Assembly: GCA_902363835.1 (NCBI GenBank)
Contig: CABJBM010000011.1
Location: forward strand, 1-64,000
Source of the DNA: Lachnospiraceae bacterium
GTDB taxonomy: Bacteria; Bacillota; Clostridia; Lachnospirales; Lachnospiraceae
Length of the DNA: 64,000 nucleotides
Direction of reading: 5' to 3'
Shown: positions 47,618-57,677 of the stretch, one piece after another
How positions within the stretch are numbered: position 1 is the first letter of the stretch
Layout of the letters: each line of letters starts with the position of its first letter
Made by a program: the position numbers and the translations under genes
The notes under the pieces: model-generated
What the model was told of the DNA's origin: nothing
Seen by the model: the letters and a program-made list of their open reading frames with translations, nothing else
The model's database searches: none

Positions 47618-48487
47618 ATGAATGAGATTACCATTCAACCAATTGAACAGCTGCTTGTATCACATATCAGAACCTGCCAAAACGCGGAACGGACACTTCA
47701 TTTACATAATAATGCATATGAGATCATGCTGTTTAAGAGCGGAAATGTAGATTATTTTATCAATAACGTCACTTACCATTTAACGCCGGGCTGTCTGACC
47801 TTTATATGCCCCAATGATATTCACGGACTGTTCATCAGGGATAATAATCCCTACGAAAGAATTCCAATCCACATTGAGGAAAGGTTTGCGGACAACTTAT
47901 CAACATCTGTTACAGATCTTTTTAACTGTTTCCACAACGGAAAGCCGGAACGGCTTTATCACCTGAACAAAGAACAGATGATGGAATATGAGCATTATGC
48001 CGATGCCATCATAACGGCTCTGAATGATAAAGGCTTTGGTTATGATCTCAGGGTAAAAGCCTGTCTGCTGTTCATCCTTTTGCTTGCCAATACGGCTGCC
48101 CGGTCCAATAATATGTATCTGGGAGACATTTCTCCCAAAATCATCCGTGATACCATCAGCTTTGTAGATGCCAACCTTACCGGCGATATCTCGATTCAGA
48201 CGATTGCTGATTTTGTTAACATCAGCCGTTCCAGACTGAGCCATTTATTTAAAGAATACACCGGAACCTCTCTTTGGAATTACATCATCACCAGAAGAAT
48301 ACAGTATGCACGTACCCTTTTATTAAAAGGTACTTCTATTACTGCCACCTGCTATGAATGCGGCTTTAAGGATTATGCCCATTTCGTTAAGGTTTTCAGC
48401 AAAATCAATGGCGTTTCTCCCGGCAGATACGCCAAGAATATTCCAGCATATAAAAAAGAAGCTTCCTCTTCGAAGCTTCTTCTTTAA
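47618..48487 (+). CDS. AraC-family regulator with N-terminal cupin
   Basis: 289 residues. The cupin (MLFKSGNVDYFINNVTYHLTPG) is followed by the two C-terminal helix-turn-helix motifs (IQTIADFVNISRSRLSHLF and ITATCYECGFKDYAHFVKVF). ATG 47618 follows AGGAGG; the frame is open further upstream (from 47471), but that part is very hydrophobic and has no site. It is divergent from the importer operon and probably activates it. The last codons form a terminator hairpin. Confidence 0.9.
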   Translation: MNEITIQPIEQLLVSHIRTCQNAERTLHLHNNAYEIMLFKSGNVDYFINNVTYHLTPGCLTFICPNDIHGLFIRDNNPYERIPIHIEERFADNLSTSVTDLFNCFHNGKPERLYHLNKEQMMEYEHYADAIITALNDKGFGYDLRVKACLLFILLLANTAARSNNMYLGDISPKIIRDTISFVDANLTGDISIQTIADFVNISRSRLSHLFKEYTGTSLWNYIITRRIQYARTLLLKGTSITATCYECGFKDYAHFVKVFSKINGVSPGRYAKNIPAYKKEASSSKLLL

Positions 48488-48490
48488 TCT
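48456..48490 (+). terminator. Terminator built into the end of the AraC gene
   Basis: AAGAAGCTT (48456-48464) pairs with AAGCTTCTT (48473-48481), followed by CTTTAATCTT. The stem lies in the codons for the last residues (KEASSSKLLL) and the T-rich tail includes the stop codon. Confidence 0.65.
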
Positions 48491-48492
48491 TC

Positions 48493-49872
48493 CTATTCCG
48501 TTACAATATTATGTATCCACACTCCCTTTTTTACCAGAACAAAGCCAACAATGCATTTGATGATCTCCACCATCTGGCACATAAAATACAAGGGAACAAT
48601 GGGAATGGAGGTATACCTGCTTAAGGTGTAGGCAACCGGAATGCTGACCACCCACATGAAGACGCTGTCAAACAAAAAGGTGATCACCGTCTTTCCGCCG
48701 GAGCGCAGGGTAAAGTAAGCCACATTCATAAACGCATTCATGGGCATGCACAACGCCAGTATACGGATAAACTGTACGGCCAGGCTCCTGACCTCGTCCG
48801 TGGTGTTGTAGATCATGGGGAACAAAGGGGCTGCGATTGCCAAAAGTCCTCCCATAAGCACACAGGAACCAACAGAAAAAGCAATCAGCTTTGTGTCCGT
48901 TTCCCTGGCCTCCTCCATTTTTCCGGCTCCCAAAAGCTGTCCTACGATAATGGAAACCGCGCTTCCAAGGGCCAGGTATACCACATTAAACACATTTCCT
49001 ATGGTAGAGGATATATTAAGTCCTGCCACAGCGGTCAGCCCTCTTATGGAATAACACTGCATTAAAGTGGCCACTCCCCCTGCCCAAAGGGCTTCATTTA
49101 CGATGAGGGGCGTTCCTTTAACAAAGATCTTCCCAACAAGTCCTGCCGGTATATAAAAGCTTTTATATGCTCCTGCAATAAACGGATGCTTCCTCTCATT
49201 CCTGTGAGTCCAGGTTATGATAATCGTTGCTTCCACGAATCTGGCCATAACGGTAGCAATTCCCGCTCCCACCACTCCCAGAGCCGGGGCGCCCAGCTTT
49301 CCAAAAATCAGGATATAGTTAAATAGCAGATTAACCAGAACCGCCACAATTCCGGCTTTCATGGGAAGTACCGTTTCTCCGCACTCCCTTAGGGTACTGA
49401 CATAAGCCTGTTCCAATGCAAAGGGCACCATGCCGATGAGCATAACCAGCATATACCGCCTGCCGTGCACCAATGCGGCCGCAAGCTCCCAGTCACTGCC
49501 CTCCCCATGGAGGTACATGGTGATCATATTCTCTCCAAAGAAGAAAAACACAGCTATTGCAGCGGCAGCCAGAAAGGCGCAGCAGATGATTTTAAACCGG
49601 AACGTATGACGCACTCCGTCATGCTTTCCGCAGCCGAAGAACTGAGCGCCGAAAATGCCTGCCCCTGATATGATTCCAAAAATGCTGATGTTAAAGACAA
49701 AGATCAGCTGGTTCACAATTGCTACACCGGACATCTGTTCTGTTCCCACCATGCCCACCATAATATTATCCAGCAGGCTGACAAAGTTGGTGATCCCGTT
49801 CTGGACCATAATGGGAATGGCGATTGTCAGCACCATCTTGTAAAATGCCTTATTTCCGATAAATTTTTTCAT
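48493..49872 (-). CDS. MATE-family efflux transporter
   Basis: 459 residues with about 12 hydrophobic segments. The MATE start AFYKMVLTIAIPIMVQNGITNFVSLLDNIMVG is clear, and the second half repeats it (NEALWAGGVATLMQ). It belongs to a different branch than the one at 7275. It converges on the AraC gene with only 5 bases between the stops, and no regulator is adjacent. Confidence 0.92.
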   Translation of the reverse strand: MKKFIGNKAFYKMVLTIAIPIMVQNGITNFVSLLDNIMVGMVGTEQMSGVAIVNQLIFVFNISIFGIISGAGIFGAQFFGCGKHDGVRHTFRFKIICCAFLAAAAIAVFFFFGENMITMYLHGEGSDWELAAALVHGRRYMLVMLIGMVPFALEQAYVSTLRECGETVLPMKAGIVAVLVNLLFNYILIFGKLGAPALGVVGAGIATVMARFVEATIIITWTHRNERKHPFIAGAYKSFYIPAGLVGKIFVKGTPLIVNEALWAGGVATLMQCYSIRGLTAVAGLNISSTIGNVFNVVYLALGSAVSIIVGQLLGAGKMEEARETDTKLIAFSVGSCVLMGGLLAIAAPLFPMIYNTTDEVRSLAVQFIRILALCMPMNAFMNVAYFTLRSGGKTVITFLFDSVFMWVVSIPVAYTLSRYTSIPIVPLYFMCQMVEIIKCIVGFVLVKKGVWIHNIVTE

Positions 49873-50040
49873 ACGTTCTTCCAGTAAAAGCGCACTTTTC
49901 TGTTATACCTCCATGATGTAATTTTCTGCCTTATGCAGTCTACTTATTTCCGTATCATAACTTTATATGGAATAAGGGTCTATGTCAACAGAATCTGTTC
50001 ATTTTACCAGTTTCTTAAAAAAAAGAGACTTAACAGTACC

Positions 50041-50097
50041 ACAAAAAGAGGACATCTTAAAGTTCCTGCTTCATGCGGAATCTTAAGATGCCCTCTA
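50041..50097 (-). terminator. Terminator of the licT-bglP-bglA operon
   Basis: On the minus strand AGAGGGCATCTTAAGA pairs with the complementary half at 50047-50062 with small mismatches, followed by TTTTTG. It lies 38 bases past the bglA stop. Confidence 0.85.
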
Positions 50098-50134
50098 TCT
50101 ATTTCAGCTCCCCTGCTGTTTTAAATCCAATTTT

Positions 50135-51586
<1,452 letters not shown>

Positions 51587-51595
51587 TCAAAATGA

Positions 51596-53467
51596 TTAAA
51601 CAATGGTCAACAGTTTCTCTCCTGCCTTAATCTGCTTTCTGTCGCAGGCCTTTAAGCTTACAAAGTTGTTCATATTGGATACAAGCACAGGAGTTGTCAG
51701 GGAAAATCCCGCTTCCTTTATTTTCTCCATATCAAATTCCAGCAAAAGGCTTCCCTTTGTCACATGGTCCCCCTCCTTGCAGTGAAGAGTAAAGCCTTCT
51801 CCTTTAAGCTGCACCGTATCAAGTCCCACATGGATCAAAACCTCTGCTCCCGTATCTGTTGTGATACCCACTGCATGCCTGGTGTCAATCACAGCACTGA
51901 TGGTTCCGTCCGCAGGAGCATATACCTTTCCTTCAGACGGGATTATGGCTGCTCCTTCTCCCAGCACTCCGCCTGCAAATACCGCATCCTCCACCTCTGC
52001 TAAAGGAATCACAGTCCCTGTAAGAGGGCTTGCCAGTTCTATGGTTTCCACCAAAGGCTTTTTCTCTTCCGATACAGTCTCAGCGTCAGATGCTGGTTCT
52101 CCGGATGGTTCCTCCGGCTTATAGAGAATAAGAGTGAGGATAAAGGAGAGTACAACAGTAATAACAAGGGCGATAACGCCGTTTATCAGGTTGCCAAAGC
52201 CGCCTCCTCCGATCATCTGGATTAAGGATAAGGTAGAAGGGGAACCGCCAAAGGAATAAGCCACCAAATGGGTAATTCCCGCATAAATCCCTGATACGCC
52301 GGCTGCAATGACAGCTGCGATCATAGGAGTCTTATATTTTAAGGTCACACCATACATGGCCGGCTCCGTAATGCCTGCAACAATGGCAGAGACACCGGCT
52401 GCAGAAGCGGTGGATTTCACATTCTCATCCTTTGCCTTTACTGCAACGGCCAGGGAAGCGCCGCCCTGAGCCAGGTTGGAACAGAACATAGTAACAATCA
52501 GGATAGCGTCAAAGCCCAGGCTGGTAAAACCGATGGTCATCAGCGGGATCAGAGCATAGTGCATACCAGTCATAACGATAAATGGCATTGCCGCGGAAAG
52601 CAGCATGATCGTAAGCCATCCGGCCTTATCATACAAAAAGCTGATGCCGGAAGCCAGATAATTTCCAAGGATGCTTCCAAGGGGACCAACTACAATAAGA
52701 GCAACAGGTATGGAAATGAAAACAACGATCAGAGGCTTTAAAAACACCTTTACAATGTTTGGGCAGATCTTATCCGCAAACCGCTCAATATAGCCCATAA
52801 TAGGAACTATGAGAAGCACAGGAAGCACTGAGGAAGAATACACGGCTGACGTGACCGGCAGCCCAAAATAAGCGGTGTTACCCTGGCCTAAAAGAGCCGT
52901 AATATCAGGATGGATGAGCAGCGCGGCCACTACCATTGCAAGATAAATGTTGGAACCAAGGCGCTTTGCTGTTGTCATTGCAAGTAAAATAGGCATGAAA
53001 TAAAAGAATGCATCACCTGCTGCATTTAAGATCACATAGGTGCTTCCAGTGGTATCAACCAGCCCAAAGGTCATGAGAAGGGTCAGAACCACCTTAATCA
53101 TACCGCAGCCCAGCATGGCCGGAAGCAGAGGGGTCATGCAGCCGGCTACAAAGCTGCACATGCGTGAAAACAGATTCTCTTTCGGCCCTTCCGCCTGATT
53201 CCCTGTGCTTTCTTCAAAATGTCCAAGCTTTAAAAGCTCCTTATATACATTTGTTACTTCGTTGCCAATGACTACCTGGTACTGTCCGCCCTGGCGAACC
53301 ACCCGGATTACCCCGGGCACCTTTTCCACTTCAGAATCCTTTGGAATGGTGCTGTCTTTTAATACAAACCGCAGACGTGTCATACAATGGGTCAGTCCGC
53401 TCACATTTTTTTCTCCGCCAACCTTATCAAGCATGGTTTGCGCTGTCTTTGCATAATCAAATGCCAT
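51596..53467 (-). CDS. bglP: Beta-glucoside PTS transporter subunit IIBCA
   Basis: 623 residues in the order IIB-IIC-IIA. IIB: phosphorylated Cys28 in GLTHCMTRLRF. IIC: about ten membrane segments (about 105-450). A linker rich in Glu/Pro/Ser (about 455-475) leads to IIA with phosphorylated H546 in VLIHVGLDTVQLKG. It imports and phosphorylates beta-glucosides. The RNA antiterminator/terminator switch lies just upstream, so its expression depends on LicT. Confidence 0.95.
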   Translation of the reverse strand: MAFDYAKTAQTMLDKVGGEKNVSGLTHCMTRLRFVLKDSTIPKDSEVEKVPGVIRVVRQGGQYQVVIGNEVTNVYKELLKLGHFEESTGNQAEGPKENLFSRMCSFVAGCMTPLLPAMLGCGMIKVVLTLLMTFGLVDTTGSTYVILNAAGDAFFYFMPILLAMTTAKRLGSNIYLAMVVAALLIHPDITALLGQGNTAYFGLPVTSAVYSSSVLPVLLIVPIMGYIERFADKICPNIVKVFLKPLIVVFISIPVALIVVGPLGSILGNYLASGISFLYDKAGWLTIMLLSAAMPFIVMTGMHYALIPLMTIGFTSLGFDAILIVTMFCSNLAQGGASLAVAVKAKDENVKSTASAAGVSAIVAGITEPAMYGVTLKYKTPMIAAVIAAGVSGIYAGITHLVAYSFGGSPSTLSLIQMIGGGGFGNLINGVIALVITVVLSFILTLILYKPEEPSGEPASDAETVSEEKKPLVETIELASPLTGTVIPLAEVEDAVFAGGVLGEGAAIIPSEGKVYAPADGTISAVIDTRHAVGITTDTGAEVLIHVGLDTVQLKGEGFTLHCKEGDHVTKGSLLLEFDMEKIKEAGFSLTTPVLVSNMNNFVSLKACDRKQIKAGEKLLTIV

Positions 53468-53607
53468 ATGATTTCCTCCTTATTTTAAGGTTCATTGATT
53501 GTTATTATTGCCATCTATCTGAAAAAGCGTCTGCCGGCTGTCTTATAACGCCTTATCATTCATTAAAAGAGAATCCTGATAAAGGATTTTCTGTTTTATA
53601 AAATAAA

Positions 53608-53674
53608 AGGACCCTGCCGAAAAGCAGCCTGCAGGTCATATAACCATTGCAGCCTACTTTCCATGCAGGGTCCT
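53608..53674 (-). terminator. Rho-independent terminator before bglP
   Basis: On the minus strand AGGACCCTGC (53665-53674) pairs with GCAGGGTCCT (53608-53617) around a long loop, followed by TTATTTTAT. It is the terminator half of the LicT-controlled switch. Confidence 0.85.
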
Positions 53675-53708
53675 GCCCGGATCACAAATTTCTGTCCGGT
53701 AACAATCC
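53669..53708 (-). promoter_or_regulatory. Ribonucleic antiterminator (RAT) for LicT
   Basis: The minus strand reads GGATTGTTACCGG (from 53708) and CCGGGCAGGACC (to 53669), which can fold into the interrupted stem with bulges typical of BglG/LicT binding sites (consensus GGATTGTTACTG with AGGCAAAACC). Its last six bases are shared with the terminator stem, so the two structures exclude each other. Confidence 0.8.
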
Positions 53709-53720
53709 CAGCCCTCTGTT

Positions 53721-54560
53721 TTAAATCAGTTCTCTGGTAACTTTTTCTATGTGGATCATCAGATACATCATTTCCTCCCGGTCTATTTCATAATAATACC
53801 GGTCGTGTATATAATTTGCTATTTTTACAATACAGTTATAGGACCTGCGGTACTTATCCTTTAACAGCTGATACCACTCTCCATCGGTTTCCTCATATTG
53901 CTTATGCTGCAGCATCCGCTGAGCAAAAAAACGTATGTGAGTGACAAAACGCCTGTAATCCCAGGAATCTGTATTCAGCCTGATCTGAAAAGAAGCCTCC
54001 ACAATGTCCACAATATCCTTGATGATTCCTGTAATGATCTCCAGGTCATCGGTTTCCTGCCGGTTCAACTGGCCGTACACAAAATGAAACGCCAGGAACA
54101 TGGCCTCATCCTCTTCCATGGAAATGCCCAGTCTTCTCCTGATTAAATCCACAGCATACTGACCTACCTTAAACTCATTGGGATAAAACCGTTTTCCCTC
54201 CCAAAGCATGGCATTGCGCAGGATGTCCCCGCTTTTGTAACGGTCTACAGCACCGGAGATATGGTCGCACACCGGAAGAATGATCCGGGAATCCAGCCGC
54301 ATTCCAAACTCGCTTTTTGCATAATCCACGGTTTGTTCGCTGATCTCCCAATATTCCTGGGGAAGCTTAGCAAAATACTCTTCAAAGTGACGGGCATCCC
54401 GCTTGTCATTCTGTACAAATACCCGTTCCACCAGCTTCCGGTCCACCTCATCGCCTTTTTTCTTTCCAAAGCCAATGGATTTTCCCTTCAGAATGATTTC
54501 CTTCCCCTCGGTATTGTAAGCCGATACCATGTTATTGTTCAAAACCTTTTCAATCTTCAT
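53721..54560 (-). CDS. licT: Transcription antiterminator of the BglG/LicT family
   Basis: 279 residues. The RNA-binding CAT domain (MKIEKVLNNNMVSAYN, then GKSIGFGKKKGD) is followed by two PRD domains. The four regulatory histidines are all present: CDHISGAV and AFHFVYG in PRD1, HIRFFAQR and MIHIEKV in PRD2. When beta-glucosides are absent BglP phosphorylates and silences such proteins; when active they hold the RAT and prevent termination. First gene of licT-bglP-bglA. Confidence 0.95.
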   Translation of the reverse strand: MKIEKVLNNNMVSAYNTEGKEIILKGKSIGFGKKKGDEVDRKLVERVFVQNDKRDARHFEEYFAKLPQEYWEISEQTVDYAKSEFGMRLDSRIILPVCDHISGAVDRYKSGDILRNAMLWEGKRFYPNEFKVGQYAVDLIRRRLGISMEEDEAMFLAFHFVYGQLNRQETDDLEIITGIIKDIVDIVEASFQIRLNTDSWDYRRFVTHIRFFAQRMLQHKQYEETDGEWYQLLKDKYRRSYNCIVKIANYIHDRYYYEIDREEMMYLMIHIEKVTRELI

Positions 54561-54576
54561 ATTCCCTTTCTATAAC

Positions 54577-54644
54577 AAAAAAAGACAAGCTACGAGGACC
54601 ATCACATAACAAGGATACGTGATAACAACCCTGTAGATCTTGCC
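54577..54644 (-). promoter_or_regulatory. Leader terminator with a RAT-like core before licT
   Basis: The minus strand has an imperfect stem (54629-54644 with 54584-54597) followed by seven T, placed between the licT promoter and its start. Inside lie GGTTGTTATCAC and GTGATGGTCC (54596-54630), which resemble a LicT site. E. coli bgl has the same layout, with terminators on both sides of bglG. Confidence 0.5.
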
Positions 54645-54685
54645 TGCCTTACCAGTCACAAACTACACACCTATTTTCTAAACGC

Positions 54686-54714
54686 AGTATATCATGGATC
54701 ATTGCAAAAGTCCA
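54686..54714 (-). promoter_or_regulatory. Promoter of the licT-bglP-bglA operon
   Basis: TGGACT (54709-54714) and TATACT (54686-54691) on the minus strand with 17 bases between. The remaining bases of 54715-54912 contain no gene or motif that I can support. Confidence 0.5.
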
Positions 54715-54912
54715 TTTGCAAAATTGTTTAATAACGCTGATACCTTTTGTGCAATATACACAACACTAAGACAAAGTGTTATAACATGATTCAACCGATT
54801 TTCCGGCCTCCTTCAGCAGATCATTCATTTCAAAACGCTCCTGTCTCACCCCCTGCAAGAACATAGGGTCTGCTTTGCAGACTCTCACGCCGGAGGCCTA
54901 TTATAGATATAA

Positions 54913-54955
54913 AAAATGCCGTTTCCAGTCTCATTGCGGCCGAAAACAGCATTTT
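54913..54955 (-). terminator. Terminator after the dgaF-type gene
   Basis: AAAATGCCGTTT (54913-54924) pairs with AAACAGCATTTT (54944-54955) with one mismatch, and is followed on the minus strand by a T-run. The whole sequence, with the last coding bases, is closely repeated at 60554-60609. Confidence 0.8.
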
Positions 54956-54958
54956 CTC

Positions 54959-55693
54959 TTATTTCACCACTTCTTTTATTATCTCATAAAGAGCCAGAAC
55001 ATCCGGTATCCTGGTTGCTCCTGTTTCTTTTTCAATGATGGAAGAATAAACATGAGGGATAATAAGCTCTACCCCTGCATCCACCACAATTTCTAAGATC
55101 TCCTTAAAGTTCCCAAGGTCAATTCCTCCCGTAGGCTCCAGGCCAAAGCCGGTCTCTTTGCAGGCCTTTGCCACTGCCTCCAGCTCTTCCCGGACCTTAA
55201 GGCCTCCCATTGGGAAGTACTTTAAGGAATCGGCTCCCTGTTCCCTTGCCATGGCGATGGCTGTTTTAACAGGCACCACGGCAGGCTCCAGATCCTTGCA
55301 CAAAGGTCCGGTGGAGATTTTTACATACCCAGGCTTTCCGCAGGGAGCCACCATGGAATTTATAAACGGTCCTTCCCCTGCCTTTGCCCTTGTATATCCG
55401 CCTGCCGTAAAGGTCTGGTTGATGTGCTTTGGCTTTATCTGACCGGAGATTTCCGCCACTGCCTTCCACTGTCCCGGATTTCCCGCACCCAGTCCTACGG
55501 AAATATTGTTGTCCACTGCTGCCTGATATTTTTTCATATCTTCCACAGCGCTTTCCACATCCGGATAATCCGCCGATAAAATGCCAACAGCCACATGGCC
55601 CTGTGCAGCCTCATAGATTGCCTTTGCATTTTCCACGGAATTAGTCAGGCAGTTTAGACAAACCTTTCCTTTATAAAAATTCAGTTTTTCCAT
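54959..55693 (-). CDS. dgaF: 2-keto-3-deoxygluconate-6-phosphate aldolase family protein (DgaF/DagF type)
   Basis: 244 residues of the KDGP aldolase group linked to DgaE, a TIM-barrel Schiff-base aldolase family. It contains VGLGAGNPGQWKAVAEI, ADSLKYFPMGGLKV (with the likely Schiff-base lysine) and GLEPTGGIDL. The reaction is cleavage of 2-keto-3-deoxygluconate-6-phosphate into pyruvate and glyceraldehyde-3-phosphate. It is the last gene of the PTS operon and lies 3 bases after the dgaE stop. Confidence 0.85.
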   Translation of the reverse strand: MEKLNFYKGKVCLNCLTNSVENAKAIYEAAQGHVAVGILSADYPDVESAVEDMKKYQAAVDNNISVGLGAGNPGQWKAVAEISGQIKPKHINQTFTAGGYTRAKAGEGPFINSMVAPCGKPGYVKISTGPLCKDLEPAVVPVKTAIAMAREQGADSLKYFPMGGLKVREELEAVAKACKETGFGLEPTGGIDLGNFKEILEIVVDAGVELIIPHVYSSIIEKETGATRIPDVLALYEIIKEVVK

Positions 55694-55696
55694 CCT

Positions 55697-56833
55697 TTAC
55701 ATTCCTTCCTTTGCCGACTGCTGGATTTTTACAAGCCTTTCATGGATCATATTCAGCTCAGCCACGCTGTTTAACGGCCTGGGATCAACTGCGACGGAAC
55801 CTAAGTTAGCCTGATAGTCCCTGGTAAAGACGGCCACAGTTCCCTCTTTCAGCTTCTCTGCCACAGTCCTTGCATCCATGCCGTAAAGCTCCGGGTCAAA
55901 CTCGATCCTGCATCGGTATATCTCTCTTCCGGCCTCATCCTTAATCATGGACGTCTTACAGCCCCGTATCTCCCCTACACGGGCCGCAAACGCTTCCAGT
56001 TCTTCCTTTGTCACAGGGCTTGTTTTTTCTCCGGCCAGATATTCCTCAATGGCTTTCACAAGGCCCATGGTACATTCTTTCCCCACCTTCATGGTGCGTC
56101 CGATGCCCTTGTACTGAAGCCTCATATGATCTGCCAGCTCTTTTGTCTTGCAGGCCGCAAATCCGCTGGTCGGCCCTTCAATGGCCTTTGCTCCGCTGTA
56201 GCATACGAAGTCGGCTCCCAGGCCGGCGTAGACCCTTAAATCCTCTTCCGCGGCCGCATCGACGATGCAGGGGATTCCCAGGCGGTTTGCCAGGCGGATC
56301 ACGGTCTTTGCATCCACCATCTCCTTTTGGACGCAGTGATGGGATTTGACGAAAACCACCGCCAGCGTGCGTTCTGTCACAGCCTGTTCTATATCATCGG
56401 CCGTAGAGCCGTTGGCATAGCCGGCCTCTTTTATGGTTCCTCCTCCAACCTGGATCATCTGGGCAATGGGGGCGCCGAAGTCCACATTCTGCCCCTTTAA
56501 GAGAATCACTTCTCTTTTAGGCTCAAGGGGCAGAATATCATAAAGATGTTTTACCTTTTGAAGATTGCCCCTGCAGATCAGGGAAGCCACTGCCAGGGCA
56601 ATGCCTGCAGAAGCGCTTGAAGTAACGCAGGCATCCTCTGTCCCGATCATGCTTCCGATCTTCCTTCCTGCCCATGCATAGAGATCGTCAATTACAACGT
56701 AATTACCGGCTGCCTCCACCAGCGCTTCCCCCACCCCTTTTGAAATGGTGGAAACGCCCAGCTTGGTCATTCTCCCGGAAGCATTGATCACGGCCTGTAA
56801 GCCGTTTCTGCTATATATGTTTTCCATATTCAT
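55697..56833 (-). CDS. dgaE: D-glucosaminate-6-phosphate ammonia-lyase family protein (DgaE type)
   Basis: 378 residues of the SelA-like, PLP-dependent fold type I group. The PLP lysine is probably K216 in CYSGAKAIEGP, with VDAAAEEDL as the aspartate-containing strand. In Salmonella DgaE removes ammonia from D-glucosaminate-6-phosphate, giving the substrate of DgaF. The PTS next to it, of the same family as the Salmonella DgaABCD, makes this assignment likely, but related operons use other 2-amino or 2-keto sugar acids. Confidence 0.85.
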   Translation of the reverse strand: MNMENIYSRNGLQAVINASGRMTKLGVSTISKGVGEALVEAAGNYVVIDDLYAWAGRKIGSMIGTEDACVTSSASAGIALAVASLICRGNLQKVKHLYDILPLEPKREVILLKGQNVDFGAPIAQMIQVGGGTIKEAGYANGSTADDIEQAVTERTLAVVFVKSHHCVQKEMVDAKTVIRLANRLGIPCIVDAAAEEDLRVYAGLGADFVCYSGAKAIEGPTSGFAACKTKELADHMRLQYKGIGRTMKVGKECTMGLVKAIEEYLAGEKTSPVTKEELEAFAARVGEIRGCKTSMIKDEAGREIYRCRIEFDPELYGMDARTVAEKLKEGTVAVFTRDYQANLGSVAVDPRPLNSVAELNMIHERLVKIQQSAKEGM

Positions 56834-56848
56834 ACTCCTTAGAGGCTC

Positions 56849-57676
56849 TTACAGGATGCCAAGCAGGGAAGCGATGACAGCTACTGCCACAACCGTAAGC
56901 AGAATCCTGTTATAGTAAGGCCCCCTTTTCCTTAAATAAGTATAGATGGTAAATACGGCCGCCAAAGGCAGTAAGCCAGGGGCTATGGTATTTAATATAT
57001 CCTGGACCACGATCTGGGTTCCGCTGACAAATTCAAATTTCAGCGGGGTAGTGATGTTAACATAGCTTGCAGATAATGCCCCCATCATGGTAAGACCGAT
57101 GACATTGGCCGTAAAAATGATGGATTTCATCTTCCCGCCGTGGAGCAGGGACATGACGGACTTTTTGCCCAGGGTATATCCGTTGTGGATCAGGCCGTAG
57201 GCAATTGCAATGGAAATGGCCGGATACAGGATCAGAGGCATGATGCCCCCCAAAGCTGATCCGCTGCTTGCAAAGGGCAGGAAGATGGAAATGATAATAG
57301 GCATAATGGCCGCCCATACAATGGCATCTCCCATCCCGGCAATAGGGCCCATGAGTCCTGTCTTAATGCCTGTAATTGCCTCATCGGTCACATTTTCCCC
57401 ATTGGCCTTCTGCTCTTCCATGGAAATGGCAATCCCCTGGATGATCGCTCCGAAGATCCCCTCTGTGTTAAAGAAAACCAGGTGGCGTTTTAAGGCTGCG
57501 CTCAGTTCTTCATCCGTGCTGTAAAGCTTTTTTAAAACCGGCGTCATGGATGCACAGAATACAAGACTCTGCAAACGCTCATAGGAATTGGAAAGTTCCG
57601 CGCCGGCATAATAAATCCACATGGATTTTGTAATATCTTTTTTTGTAAGCTTTTTTACCTGTGTCTGCTCTCCCAT
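56849..57676 (-). CDS. Mannose-family PTS subunit IID
   Basis: 275 residues. The N-terminus KKLTKKDITKSMWIYYAGAELSNSYERLQSLVFCASMTPVL is the IID signature, followed by a hydrophobic C-terminal half with several membrane segments. It forms the channel with IIC, whose stop lies 1 base before this start. Confidence 0.93.
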   Translation of the reverse strand: MGEQTQVKKLTKKDITKSMWIYYAGAELSNSYERLQSLVFCASMTPVLKKLYSTDEELSAALKRHLVFFNTEGIFGAIIQGIAISMEEQKANGENVTDEAITGIKTGLMGPIAGMGDAIVWAAIMPIIISIFLPFASSGSALGGIMPLILYPAISIAIAYGLIHNGYTLGKKSVMSLLHGGKMKSIIFTANVIGLTMMGALSASYVNITTPLKFEFVSGTQIVVQDILNTIAPGLLPLAAVFTIYTYLRKRGPYYNRILLTVVAVAVIASLLGIL

Positions 57677-57677
57677 C

